DNA from: Limonium bicolor
Taxonomy: Eukaryota > Streptophyta > Magnoliopsida > Caryophyllales > Plumbaginaceae
DNA: 64,000 bases
Direction: 5' to 3'
Assembly (NCBI GenBank): GCA_023374045.1
Contig: CM041776.1
Location: 282,533,999 to 282,597,998, forward strand
Of this stretch, positions 22,303-35,154 are shown in pieces. The notes beneath the pieces were generated by a model, which was not told where the DNA came from, searched no databases, and saw only the letters and a program-made list of their open reading frames with translations. Position 1 is the first letter of the stretch. Every line of letters starts with the position of its first letter. The position numbers were made by a program, and so were the translations under genes.

Positions 22303-23475
22303 CTGCTATGCTTTGCAACATTTTGACATTTCCAGTTTCAGTCCTAACCTCAATTCTTGCCCAATTCTTTTCTAATCTATCCACAAACTTTCTAGCATGT
22401 TATACTTATAACACCTTAATCATGCTCTAAGCCTTCCTAAATCCTTGATCAAACCTTTACTCATTTCTTGATCAATTACACAAGTTCCTTTGCTCATTTT
22501 TCTTCACTTGCAACTTAGCTTCTAGATTTCTAAGTTGCATTTTTGCTCAATACTTTACCAACTCACTTGTTTGACCATAACAACTCCTTCCTAGTCATTT
22601 GCACTTTCATTACCCAAACTCATTCATTACTTTCCAAATTCTACATCTGAGTTCATCTCTAGCAAATACAGGACACTCATACACCATTTTGCTATAGATT
22701 TTGCTTAATACAATTCAGTCCTTCAACTCACATTCTAGGGCGATCAATTAAACAATTCAATCCCTTTCAGCTCATGGTTGACCCTAAGTCATGCTAACTC
22801 ATAAAGTCACCTAAACTCCTTAGGTTTCTACAGAAATTTTGCCATAGTTCATCTACAACTCTAACATGCCCAAATGCATCATTCTTCATTTCCTAATCAA
22901 TTCAACTAACCAAATCCATCGTGGATTCTACCAGCACACAAATCTCATCCAAATCTCATCAATCACAATATAGCGCACTAAACTTAAATGCTTGGCTCTA
23001 AGGCCCTTAAATCACACAATAATTTACCAATGCATTAAACACAATCACAATTCTCTCTCATATCAACCAACCACATTTCCAACTCATATTTTGGGTTCAT
23101 TCTTTCAAATACCCATCCCAACATTCTTAAAGTAGTAAGTATATACACTAAGGTAGATTATTTACCTTAAGCTCCCAAGTATTTTCGCTTCAATTCTCTT
23201 CTTTCTCTTGGTGAAAAATCGGCCAAGGGGCAATAAGGTTGCCTAATTCTAAATCAATACCCAAATGGGGGAATTAAGGACTAAGCACATACCTAGACTT
23301 TTTAATCAAGCTAGGATACAAGAGAAGGTGCTTAAAGCACAAAATGGAGAATTACCTTTGGAACCCTAAAATAGGATTTTGGTCATGAATCAAAGGAGAT
23401 CTTCCACTAAGCTTTTGTAGCTTGATTAAATGCTCATGCAAGGAAAGAAACAACTCATCTTGAGAAGCCAAAATC

Positions 23476-24945
23476 CACTAGTACAAAAAACACCTATTTT
23501 GGCGCCCCTATTTCGGCGGTTGAAAAAACAACCGTTGAAATAGGTGCCCCGAAAGTTCTATGTCTAAAAAAAGGCACCTATTTTGGCGGATCCTAGCTAG
23601 GAACCGCTGAAATCGGTGCCTTTTTTTGGACATAGAATTTTCAAGGCACCTATTTCGGCAGTTCCTAACTAGGAATCGCCGAAATATGTGCCTTTTTTTA
23701 GACAGAGAATTTCCAGGAGCCCATTTTCCCGGGTTTTTTTTTTAAAATTTTGTATCGTGGGAAAGTTTCAGCCTATTTCGGCGGTTCCTAGCTAGGAACC
23801 GTCGAAATAGGTGCCTTTTTAGACATAAAATTTTCAAAAGCCTTTTCTCCCAGTTTTTTTTCAAAAAAATTGGACTACGGGAAAATTTCAGTCTATTTCG
23901 ACGGTTCCTAGCTAAGAACCGCCGAAATAGGTACCTTTTTTTACACGTAAAATTTTTCGGAAGCCTATTTTCCCATTTTTTTTTTCAAAAATTTCAGACG
24001 GCGGGAAAATTTTAATCTATTTCGGCGGTTGTAAGTAACAACTGCCGAAATAGACTTTATTTCATTTTATATACCACAACTGCTTTGCATCCTCTCTTCT
24101 CTTACGGTAATTTTGCAACTCTCACTGGCGAATCGCTCCTCTCTGCGTCTCGCTCACCAGATTGAAGACGGGGATGAAATAGTTCATTCTAGAACCGGTA
24201 ATATACTCGAACTTATATTTTTCTCTTTGTTGTGCCTGCGCATCTCTTCATTCTTTTCTTGTGTCTGCCCCTATGTAGTTAAATCACTGGAACTGCTGCA
24301 TCTCACTCACCAGATTGAAGACGGGGCTGAAGCAATTCATTCTGTAACCAGTAATATACTTAAGACTTATCGTTTTTTCTTAGGAGAACAAGAAACATAC
24401 ATGTACTGCACCTTTTTTTTCTCTTTTTTTGTTTGCGTCTCTTTATTCTCTTCTTGTGTTTGTGCTACTACTATCTCTTCACTCATGGTAATTTGTAAGG
24501 TGAACAAAAGCATACATGCTATGCACTGTTATTCATTCTTTTGCATTTGCGCCTCTACGGAGATGCATCACTGGAAATGCTGCATCTCGGTCCCAAGAAA
24601 GAAGACGAGGTAGGTAATTTTTTTAATTTTTTAAAAAAATACCTATGACGGGGGTTGTTAGCTAGAACCGCCGCCATAGGTGTGTTTTTTTTTTAAAAAA
24701 AACAATCACCTATGGCGGCGGTTGTTAGTTAGGAACCACCACCATAGGTGTGCTTTTTTAAAAAAACAACCACCTATGGCGACGGTTGTTAGCTAGGAAC
24801 CGCCGCCATAGGTGCTCTATTTCGGCGGTTGTATAACTGCCGAAATAGGGGCTCAACTCTATTTCAGTGGTCTCCATTTCGGCGTTCTAGAACCGCTGAA
24901 ATAGACCATTTACAACCACCGAAATAGGCCCTTTTTGTACTAGTG
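23476..24945. mobile_element. Non-autonomous CACTA (En/Spm-like) transposon
   Basis: 1470 bp with terminal inverted repeats CACTAGTACAAAAA and TTTTTGTACTAGTG, flanked by the 3-bp duplication ATC (23473-23475 and 24946-24948), as expected for CACTA elements. The subterminal parts are rows of long palindromes: about four on the left built on ATTTCGGCGGTT, and three on the right mostly built on CCTATGGCGGCGGTT. The centre (about 24065-24620) holds a 153-bp direct repeat (CTCACCAGATTGAAGACGGG at 24153 and 24306, with a partial third copy near 24560) and a 166-codon open frame from 24113. That frame has no recognisable domain. No transposase. Confidence 0.92.
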
Positions 24946-25932
24946 ATCGGCTAGATAAGGGAATAGAGGAAAGATGAGTTTTTTTGAGTTTTTCTTACCT
25001 TAAATCAAAGAGGAGACATCCTAGCTCCAGAAAATGTGATTTTCTTCTCAAATGGGGCTATACCCATGGAGGTCAAATTCAACCATTGGATATTTTGAAA
25101 AGAGGGAAAGAAAGCTCTTGATGAGGCCAACACAAATATGTAATTTTTTTGAGTTTGGAGTCTTGTGGAGACTTGGGCAAGCAAAAAAAGTGAGCTGCCA
25201 TTGAAGGAGCTCCAAAAATAACAAGGAAGAAGGGAGAATGGAGCTGGCCGGTTGGGGAGAAGAGAGGCAGGAGAGAAAGGAGGGAAATGGAAGAGAGAGA
25301 GGGGAAAAAGTAAATACGTACTTTTTACTTTTTGCCTTTTGTTTCTTCTAGCTAATAGGGAGTTAATAAATTGAGAGAGGGGTGGTGAGTCACCCATTAA
25401 AACCGACCCCCTATAGTTAGTAAGGGAGAGGCGTTTTCATCTTTTTGCAAGAAAAGCTCTTAAATTACCGGTTTGGCACTATTCATCACCTGGGCTCGTT
25501 TTCTGGATTTTTCTCGTTTACTTGATTTTAATGGTTCTTAAACCTTCATTAACATTTTACTATATTTATATGATCAACTATAATTTTTACGAGTCCATGT
25601 GACCACATAAAGTCACATTTTCAAGTTTTCTCGAAAAACGTGCTTTAAGACTCATTTGCGTTTTTAATCCACTATATGGATCCGTTTTCTTCGGGAATTG
25701 TTCCCACATACTATTTAGCCACAATTAAGCCCTAGGAATCCATCTAGGACCCTAATCGAGGTCATATGCCTCCTAAGGTTGTGTAACACATATTTTTACG
25801 TTTTATGCCTTTTACGCGTTTTCCTCTTTCTTTTGGTTTTACTTTCTTCACCAATATTCTTTAGGCATAATTAGGCGTCTAAATTTCATATTAGAATAAT
25901 TTAATTACCATAATTAAGTCCGGGGTATTTCA

Positions 25933-26329
25933 ATGTGTTTTTTGGGGCTTTAGGCCGAACACCCACACTAAGCTTTCAATCCCTTTTGGCCCAAGTGGTT
26001 CATCCAATCCTTAAAACATTTTTGCGGCTTGAACACTTTACCCAATAAAATAATTCCTTCAAACCCGTATATACCACAAATCTTAGCCCAAAGTGAATTC
26101 TCCTGGATTTTTGGCCCATTGTCCATATCAATTTCTTAGCCCAAATAATCTCAAAGACCTTGTAACTCGGGCTCATTAGTCTCCACTAAAATTCCTTCAT
26201 GCCCACATATTTCATGAAATCTCAGTCTATCATAACCCATTTCCTAACACAGACCCTATTCATCTCTTTATTTTGATGCCTAAAACAGAAGAAGGTCAAA
26301 ATTTCAGAGAAATGTTGGGATAGAAGCTT
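25933..26329. other. Unassigned stretch between LTR-B and the Tat-like gag
   Basis: About 400 bp, CT- and AT-rich, no coding frame and no recognised repeat. It may be leader sequence of the following gag, or target DNA of LTR-B. Confidence 0.4.
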
Positions 26330-28583
26330 TTGTCGTTTGGTCAGACTACCTACTCCCCCTACCTTCATTTGAAACCAGTTCTGTTTCATCCAACATGTCG
26401 ACCCAAATACCCAGACGATATCTCTCAGCTTAACGACCAAGAACATCAGCAAGTGGAGGAAGGAAGTAGGGATGTTACCTCCGTTGAGGAGCTCATGAAG
26501 GCTTTCGAGCTCAAGCAATAAGAGGTGGTCCAAGCGATCGAAGATAAGTATATAGGAAAAATCTCTAGGCTAGAGGAAAAGTTGGCCATGTTTGATATGG
26601 TAGCTCAAGATAGGCCCACCGGAGCCTCGGAAGGGGGAGGATACCAAGTGGCCAGTTTGGTTTAAAAGCATCAGGCTGCTATAGAAGCCCTAGAGGCCCA
26701 ACATGCTGCCGCAACAGATGAGCTTTACGAGAAAATTGGCTCTCTAGAGGCAGCTAGGTAGGAAAGGCCCACCCTGAGGTATTCGAACCTATTATATGGC
26801 ATGGATAACACCTCAATCGGAGGTAATGACTCTTAAGGGGGATTTGAAGATGGCGCCTCGATAAATCAGTTAGCCGCCGAATTGAAGAGCGTGTTGAAGC
26901 TCATAATGGATGGGGAAAACTGGTAAACCCGCTGGTTTCGATTACCTTTCCATGGGATCCTATCTCGATGTCGAGCTACCTTTAAATTTGAAGCTCCCAA
27001 CCTTGGCTCAGTACAAAGATTCTTCCGACCCATAGATCCATTTAGCCATTTTAGATGGAGAGATTAATGGTGGCCATCGGGTCCGGTTCTACCGGAACCG
27101 ATTGGAATCGGAACCGGCCGGGAACCGGTTGGAATCGGAACCGGAACCGAACCGCCTTAGCCGGTTCCGAATACGAATACATGTTTTGAGATTCGGGCCC
27201 GAACCGGAACCGGAACCGCCTGGAACCGTCATCGGATTCGGAACCGGAACCGCCCCGGAACCGGTTGAAGTTACCGTTGGGTTTTTAAAATGTAACCTCT
27301 TAGTAGCTGTACTCTTTTTCCTTATTATGGTTTTCCCAATGGATTTTTACCTAATAAGGTTTTAATGAGGCAGTGAATCATATAATAAAATTCTCTTTGT
27401 TCCTTATTTTTTGTAAATTCAATAAAAATCCCTAAGTCTTTGTTTCTTACACATTTAAGATTATAAACTTGAAGAATAACCTAAAGTGGATGAAAAGAGC
27501 AACGTGTGCACTCAAACGGATCTCAAATCGGAGCTAAAACGAAGCAACTGGAGCCGATCGAATCTTTCCGGAACCGGTCGGAACCGATCAGAACCGAAAC
27601 CGGAACCGGCTGGAACCGGCCGGAACCGGTTTTTTGACCGAATCCGAAGCGAATCCAGATTTCAGAACCGGAACCGGAACTGTAACCGGAACCGCCCAGA
27701 CCGGTTCCGAATACGAATACACATTTTCTGGAACCGGAACCGGTGGAACCGGAACCGGAACCGGAACCGGTGGAACCGGACCCGTGGCCACCATTAGGAG
27801 AGATGTCCATCTTGAGGCTCAATGACATGTAGGAGGCTAATGTATTCGCGCGGTATTTGGATGAAATCCCTCAACAGTGGTATCTTACTCAGAGGATGAA
27901 TACCAAAACATACAAAGAGGTGTGCGAAGCTTTTCTTATTCATTTTTAATATGCTAAGAATTTGGAAGTCACCCAGTCCGACCTTTCCAACACCCACCAA
28001 ATAGGAAACAAGTCCATGTCGGACTTCATCAAGCAGTGGAGAAGAAAAGCTGCAGGAATGCTCACTAAGATGGATGAACAAGAGAAGATACAAATATTAG
28101 TGGAGAACATGTTGAAGCAATACAACGATGAGTAGAAATATATGTACTTTCCAAGCTTCATGCTAAAGGGTAAGGTAGGTGTTCTAGAGGAAAGGATCCA
28201 TAAGAGGGTTCTTAGATTGGGATATTCTAGGGGCTCTGAAAATAACTAAAGTTTCCTAAATCCGAGCCGGCAAAAGCTTCTTACCCTATGACAACTTTCA
28301 CTTAAAGTACACCACACATGTACACGGGACAGTATGAAGTAAACGCCATTCAGTAGCCGAAAGGCCGAGGTTCGAATTATAGAGCGGTGCCACCACCAAG
28401 GCAAGACTACAACCAACAGGAGTTTACAAACATTGGCCGACCTCTGAGTCCAGCCCTGAAGAAGCTCCAGGAGCAGAATATCTTACAATCGCTTCCACCT
28501 TGGCAATGATCCAGCCAGGCATGCAATAATTTGAACATGTATACCACTACCACTAGTTTACCCGATCACGACATGATCATTGT
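26330..28583 (+). pseudogene. gag: Decayed Tat/Ogre-like gag, split by a hAT-like element
   Basis: Plus-strand fragments: an N-terminal coiled-coil part (about 26420-26760), then a Gag core segment with LPLNLKLPTLAQYK and SSDP...IHLAILDGE (about 26970-27064), continuing after the insertion with RYLDEIPQQWY (about 27852-27884) and SDFIKQWRRK (about 28020-28050), then a basic tail. Many stop codons and frameshifts interrupt it. The core resembles gypsy Tat/Ogre Gag (retrotransposon gag domain). Removing 27065-27796 plus one TSD copy restores a continuous frame across the junction. It is cut at 28583 by LTR-C. Confidence 0.7.
27065..27796. mobile_element. Non-autonomous hAT-like transposon with GGAACCGG subterminal arrays
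   Basis: 732 bp flanked by the perfect 8-bp duplication GGAGAGAT (27057-27064, 27797-27804), typical of the hAT superfamily. Terminal inverted repeats begin TAATGGTGGCCA and continue to GGTCCGGTT with a 1-nt indel, about 23 bp. Both subterminal regions (about 27080-27275 and 27560-27785) are crowded with GGAACCGG/CCGGTTCC words in mixed orientation. Hexamer-rich subterminal regions bind transposase in known hAT elements such as Ac; that function is inferred here. AT-rich core without transposase. Confidence 0.85.
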
Positions 28584-31500
28584 TGTAACACCCCTACCGG
28601 TAATCACACACTTATCTCTAACCCGTCTCAATTACCAACAACAATGTAGCGGAATTCAAACTACAACCGGGGGTGATACAATGCCGTTAGTCACCCACGT
28701 GACTAAGAAGGCCAATCCAAACTCAATACACCAACCAAATTACAAAATCGGTCTGATGGATCATTAACCGAGTATACTACACCAATATACATTCCAATTC
28801 CTTATTAAATCTCATCTTAATTACAAACCTCAAACCAAGTTATACAAATACAATATCCATTCAGTTCTATACTGAGTCTACTACAAGTCCCGCTTATCAA
28901 TAACATATTGTACTTACAATCCCACAATACACAAATACAATTTCTTAAACAACTACCCATATCAATAACAACCCCGTCCTACTCTCGAACGGTTGACGGC
29001 TTCGTTGTACCTGGAAAATAAAAACGATGCCCCTAGGGGCTCAGCAAAATTGCTGCATATGAAATTCACATACCCCGCATACTAGCGAGGGTACGCCGAC
29101 TATTTGGTCGAGAGCATGCGATTCATTTTATTTCAAATAGCATGCAAGACATCAATACATTATATATGTATTTTAACATAATCAAGGTTAAATGAAGAAC
29201 ACAAACACTAACACACACATCAAGAGGTTAGTTTAATTTGTTATATACTTAGGCTTTGAGTGTTGTACCTCACTATGCCTCAATTCATTCTACATTGTCA
29301 CCCCACTCACTTGGGTTACACTTACTCAAATTCTTTTACTCTTAACCTCAAACTTAATACTCAAATTACAAACTCAACTCTCTCAAGTCTCAACTCAATA
29401 CTCAATGCTCAATTCTCTACCTTAATCAAATTCTCAAATAAAATACTCAAACCAATACTCAATACTCAAAGGCATCTTTTATGTCTTTGCCCACAACCTC
29501 CGGGCAGGGTCATACACAAGACCCACCACCGGGCTTACAAATACAAAAGGAGCTATGCATTTAGCTCCTCAAGTTCTCAAATGTCCAGTTCTCTACCGGA
29601 CTACTCAAATTCCCAAAACTCCTCTCTCGATGTCATTTCACAATCTCATAGATTAGCCTAGAGGTATCTCTCTCGATAACATCTATTGGCTTAGAGAATT
29701 CCCTAATGTCTAGTATTCTAAGATTTAAGGTTTTACCCAACTTATTGAATACTCTCATGTTCGGGACATTGTTCACTTTAGTCGGTTCCACTCAATTGGG
29801 TTCGACTACCTTTCTAAGGGGTTTGGTGATCCCTTACCATACTTTATATCTCTCAAGGTTCAAGTTTGAACACTCATCAATCCTCTAAATAGAGGTTACT
29901 TAATACTTACACCATTATAAGTTTTGTGGATTAAGTCAATTCGGTTCTCTAACCGTTATCAGGAGTTTACTAATTCTCGTACAATTCTCTCACGTTCTAG
30001 TGAGTTCATAGTTTGTGTTATCATTTCTGGTTCGATAGTTTTAGTGGATTTCCACATTTTCATTAATTCACAACTTGACTCTTTCTTCGAGTCTCTAAAC
30101 AAATAAGACTCAACTATGAGTCGAACTACAATACACAATCAACATTCAAGCAATTCATTTACAAACACCCATTTCATGAATTATACAAACTTCACATTCA
30201 AAATATAAACCAATATCAAGCAATATAAATAAGCACTACAAGGTGGAAACAATCCGATTCATGCATTTATCTTGTTAAGGTGATCACACAATCAAACAAG
30301 CACACAAATCAGAGTAACCAAGTAAGGATACAGGGCATGAGAAAATCATACCTTTCACTTTGGTTTTACCTTTACCGGGTCACCTCTCGTTCCTCGGATC
30401 TCACTTCTGATCCACTAATAACACATCAAGTAATGCTATTAACATGAAGGTACTACGGTATGTAAAACTAATACTCCCGTAATTAACCCCGTTAACCCAT
30501 TATTATTTGGTTTTGTTTATGTGCTCTTAAACTCACAACTATCTCAATCGCTTCTCACACTTGTTTACACTTCCAAGGACCTTTATAGGTCACGAAACAA
30601 GTCCTAAACATCATCTAAAACCGTCCTCAATCCTTTCCCCATCATTTGGACACTTAAAAACACTTTCTGGTGAATTTTCATAGTGGTCCGGGTTTGTGTC
30701 CGGGGTAACAAACCCGGACCAAACATGGAAATAATATTCTGGACAGATTTTGCTATGGTCGGGTTTGTGTACCGGGATACAAACCCGGACCAACCTCTGT
30801 TGTGACCTTCTGGGACATTTTTGAGGTGGTCCGGGTTTGTGTACCGATTTGCAAACCCGGACCAACCCTGGAACTGTCAAATTTTACAATTTTCCACCAG
30901 TTTTCAACCCCTAATTCACCTCTAATCATTTTCCAACCTTCCCACATGTTTCCTACATGTTTAAACACCCTAAAACATGCTCTAAACCTCTTCAAATCAT
31001 TGGTTTAGTCCTTCTCAAATCCTAACTCCATTTCTACAAATTTTCCATCTTCACTGTTACAGTTTGCACTCTTGTGCATTTCCAGTTTCCCCTTGGCACT
31101 TTGCATTTTGTTCTAACTCCATTTTCCCATTCCAATCAATTCCAAGACAAGTGCACTAACTATGCCCAAGTTCACTCTCCATTTCCATGGCTATAAACAC
31201 TAATTCTTTTCCTAGAAATTCCAAATTACCAAACCTCATTATGCTACAGATTTTACACTCCCTCATATCCATTCCCCATCTACCATTTCAAGGTCATAAA
31301 TAAATTCTACTCAACCCAAATGAACAGTTAAGTTTCCTCTTCTTACCAAGTCACCTACAAACATCATTTCCTACTAAAATTTTTCCATAACCTTCTCATT
31401 AACCTTACATGTCCACATTTTGCTATTCTCATCCAATTCAATCCTAATCTAGCCACACCCAAAAAGGGTCCTACCAGCACATAGCATTTCCTTAAAATTC

Positions 31501-32982
31501 ATCAAACAACAATATAGCTCACAAACTCAGAACACTTGGCTCCAAGGCCCTTAATTCAAACATCAACTTCAAAAGTTCTCTCAAACCTCAACCAACCACA
31601 TTATTTCTCATATTTTGGGTTCATTTTCAATTTAACCCATCCCAAATTCTAAAACAATCAAAACAAGGTTTAAGGTAGATTTCTTACCTTAATTTCACAA
31701 GTTCCTCTTTTAATTCTTCTCATGCTCTTCCTCTCTTCAAATTCGGTCAAGTGTGAATGGAGTTCCAAACTCCATCCCAACATTCAAGGAACACAAAATA
31801 AGTTTAATTAAAATTCTAAACCCTTAGAATCACTCAAATTCAATGGAAGGGGCTTAAAGCACAAAGTTAGGGTTTTACATTTGGAGTGTTTGGAGGGGCT
31901 TTAACCCTTGAATAAAAAGGAAGGTTCCTCCACCATTGGAAGGGTGATACCATGCTCAAACAAAGAAGAAAGCAAGGCATGAGAATGGGCAAAAATCGGC
32001 CAAGAGGGAAAGATGAAGAAAAATGAGTTTTTCTTGGAACCTTTTTACCTTAGGAGAGAGAGGATACTCCAAGCTACAAATTGATGCCATTTTCTATTCA
32101 AATGGGGAAAACCCATGGAGACGAAGTTCACCCTTTTGGAATTTTAAAAAGAGAGAAATAGAGCTAGTTGAGGGGATGAAGAATATGTGATTATTTTTGT
32201 GATTTGAGCTCTAATGGAGCTTGGCCAAAGCAAAGAAGCTTGATTTGCCATGGGAGGAGAAGAGAAATCGGCAGCCAAGGAGGAAGAAAGAGAGAACGAC
32301 AGGGAAGAAAGAAAAGAGAGGAAAGAGAAGAGGGAAACGAGAGAAATGGAGGAGAAAGGAAAGGTAAAGTGCTTTTTCTACTTTTTCTTTCTTTCAATTC
32401 TTTTCTTTCTTTCTTTCTTTCTAGCTTAATGTGTGTGAGTGGGGGCTGTTTTAGTAGCTAAAAACCGGCCCCATACATATGTACAAGCTGGAGCGTTTTT
32501 CGTCTTTTACAGAAAACGGTCGTTAATTTACCCAGTTTTAGCACTATTCACTAACCGGGCCCGTCTTCCGGATTTTTCTCATTTTGTTAATTTTAATGGC
32601 TCTTAAGCTTCCATTAATGTTTAATTATAGTTATTTAATGAACTATACTTTTTACGGGTTCATTTGACCACTCAAGGTCACGTTTTCTGGTTTTTTTGAA
32701 AAACTTGCGCTAAAGCTTTATTAGCGTTTTTAATTCATTTTCTTCAGCAATTGTTCCCATTATTTAGGCATCTTTAATCCTTTTAAATTCATCTAAGACC
32801 CTTGTCGAGGCCGTATTCCTCCTACGGTCATATAACGCTCAATGCAGCGTTTTTTGCTTTTTAGGCGTTTTTCTCTTTTCTTTTGGATTTATTTTCTTTA
32901 CCAAGGTTCATTAGGCACTAATAGGCCCTCAAATATCATATTAGAGTAATTTAATCACCCTAATTATGTTCGAGGTATTTCA
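28584..32982 (-). repeat. LTR-C, 3' LTR of chromovirus C (about 4.4 kb)
   Basis: TGTAACACCCC...GAGGTATTTCA on the plus strand, 4399 bp, in the orientation of a minus-strand element. The polypurine tract follows at 32983. Inserted in the Tat-like gag at 28583. It contains the hairpin array 30685-30863 and a splice-donor-like AAG-GTAAGAAAT on the minus strand near 31670-31690. No gene seen. Confidence 0.87.
30685..30863 (-). repeat. Hairpin array in LTR-C
   Basis: Three units of about 72 bp. Two have perfect 12-bp arms GGTCCGGGTTTG/CAAACCCGGACC (30685-30696 with 30709-30720; 30828-30839 with 30852-30863). The middle unit (30757-30791) lacks one C in its left arm. Loops differ between units. 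Confidence 0.88.
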
Positions 32983-33002
32983 ACCTACCCCCCTTAAAGA
33001 AC
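32983..33002 (-). other. Polypurine tract of chromovirus C
   Basis: Reverse complement reads GTTCTTTAAGGGGGGTAGGT before the LTR start, like the tracts of chromovirus A and of the element at 47464-62102. Confidence 0.82.
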
Positions 33003-35154
33003 TTTACCCTCAAAGTTGGTGAATCTAATATTGTTAGTCACCCAAGTACTCAATACTAAGGTTATAATCTCTCTATAACATGTCAGACTCGAAAAGCCTA
33101 ACTCAATGCATACCACACATCCAAACAACATGTCAAGCATGCATAGTAACCAAAAATATCATTGTTCAATCTCTCAATGGGGGTCCATCCGCAGACAATT
33201 AGGCACTAAGTCCTCCCCCATATCGAGCGATCCCTTAGGTACCAGTCACGCTTGTACACTTACGCTCTCTGGTTCACGGCCGTCATGAAATTGAGCACTT
33301 ACGCTTTCTGGCTCTACGGTCCTTTGGTTCTGATCAAATTCATTTGCACATCTAGTGAATCCTCAGGCTCCAAAGTGGGTACTCTTCCCTGACCGGATTA
33401 CTCATATCTGACGGTCCTTAGACAAATACAAAACATACACTACAAACATCCTACCGGTCGCTTAGTACCGTTGCTCGTCTGTTGTAATGGTTTCAAAACT
33501 AATCATCACTTCACCGGCTCACAACTAGCCTTACTCCTCAGGTTTGACCCGATACCGGTGCCTAGCCTTGAGAAGGTCCAACTAGCGCCCGTGGGAGTGG
33601 TTTCAAAACCGATCCTCATTCTCAAATTTGAAGAAAAATCATTATGCCAAAATCAGTTTGGAAATTCATTTTGAAAACTTCAATGCAACTCCAAGTTCCA
33701 ATTTGTGTTAGTTTCACCTATTACTAGTGTGATTACTTGTGGCCTCTTATAGGGAGCTTCAAGAGTCATTCGTCCCCAATGTGATCAGCATTGGTGTTGA
33801 ACTATCCATCCACCCCAATTTGTGTTCGGTTTCCCTTGATCGCTAGCAAATCAAGTTCCACCTCCCACCTCAATTCACACAATCAAATAGTCAAACATTA
33901 ATTTCATTTTCTATCTTCTTAATGTTTCTAGTCATAATCACCCATCAATACATTTACCAATTTCTAGAATCCATTTACTCACTTACTAGTCATCTTGTCA
34001 ATTATTACTCAATTTATCTCAAGATACTTACCTAAGAAATTCAAAGTTAGTTCTCCAATTAATTTTCTATTCTCCAATTGTTCACAAGTCAGTCAATTTC
34101 TATCCTCCAATTATTCACCAATACAATCAAATCAAGTTACCTAGGGGACTCACTTCCCACTAGGTTTAACATCGGTTTCATACCGATTTATACTCATCAA
34201 ATTCCTCCAACATACTCATTTCTCCAAACTATTACCAATCGGGGTTCTCATTCCCCTAGAGTTTCTCTTCTCCTTTCCACCTCACATCTCACCAATAATC
34301 AAACTTACACAAGGAGTGGATACGAATGTTTATGTAACATAAGTACCAATCATCCAAAACAAATTCTTTTGCGCTATGCGCATTGTAGTTTACACACTTT
34401 CACGTAAAACATACATTTCACGGTTTTCGCCCTACCCCCTTAAAAAGGGATTACGCCCATGTAATCTACCATGTGTCAACATTGGACATAGGTCTAAGGC
34501 GTTTAGCCGTCACGGAGTGGTTCAACTTCCACGCGGTCTATTACACAATGTATTCTGGTCAAAGGGTCTTAACCATATTCTTGGTTAGTCCCTGCACTAA
34601 GAATTCTCATTGGAGTTTGTTTAACTCTTAACCGGGTTTGGTTCTAGCCCTAGAGGCTTCAAGGCATTGATAATCATCCATTAATTCACTAGGTATATTA
34701 ACCTTCAGAATTGTAGGCCCACAAGCTTCTGCCGCGCGACCCTGATAACTTGGGTTTATTCGCCCTTCTCGTTATCCTTAATGTGTTATACATACCCTTT
34801 TATCCCTTTTTATCTTGGGACTAAGGTTAATCAATTATGCGTGGTATTTCTTACCATACGTGAATTCCATGAGCTTCGGATTTTCTATCCAACTCTTTGG
34901 GAATCTATGTACAAACTATTGTGTACTTGCGTGATTATTCACTTGGTTTTCCCGACATGTTGTCGGTTGAGGTTGAGCCACTACTTAGTTGTAGTGCTTC
35001 CTCTGTTGTCAGTGGCTTCCGAATTAGGCCCACTTACCTGATTTGTAAGAGTGTTCTTTACTTGTAGGACCTTGCATTTTTCTATGTGTCGGTCCTTGTG
35101 ACTTCGTAAGTTTCCTTCTACTTTACCACAAATGACATTCTTCCATATTCCTAG
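33003..35154 (-). pseudogene. 3' region of chromovirus C with integrase/chromodomain remnants
   Basis: About 1.4 kb of 3' non-coding sequence, then badly decayed coding sequence on the minus strand. The clearest trace is QTPMRIL (codons in 34600-34620), matching the ETPVRIL of the better-preserved copy, with LGLEPN upstream. Next, about 34500-34580, comes a chromodomain-like trace (VKTL...TAWKLN) with stops. A C-rich block at 34430-34450 matches the sequence after the pol stop in the other copies. Not functional. Confidence 0.6.

Larger units (their letters stand above)
22125..25932 (-). repeat. LTR-B, truncated chromovirus LTR (minus), with CACTA insertion
   Basis: The right end GGGGTATTTCA is the reverse complement of the LTR start TGAAATACCCC. 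The TGTAACACCCC end is missing, because the left edge breaks inside the hairpin array at about 22125. Without the CACTA element about 2.3 kb of LTR remains. Words such as AAGGCCCTTAA, TTTTGGGTTCATT, GGTAGAT...TTACCTTAA and AAAAATCGGCCAAG are shared with LTR-C. No polypurine tract follows on the right, so it was a 5' LTR or a solo LTR. No gene seen in it. Confidence 0.8.

Noticed and set aside
24113..24613. 166-codon frame inside the CACTA element as a captured gene
   Set aside because: No recognisable domain and made of internal repeats; recorded only as a feature of the element core.
27102..27828. ORFs rich in E/P/G/N/R on both strands
   Set aside because: They are translations of the GGAACCGG subterminal arrays of the hAT-like element.
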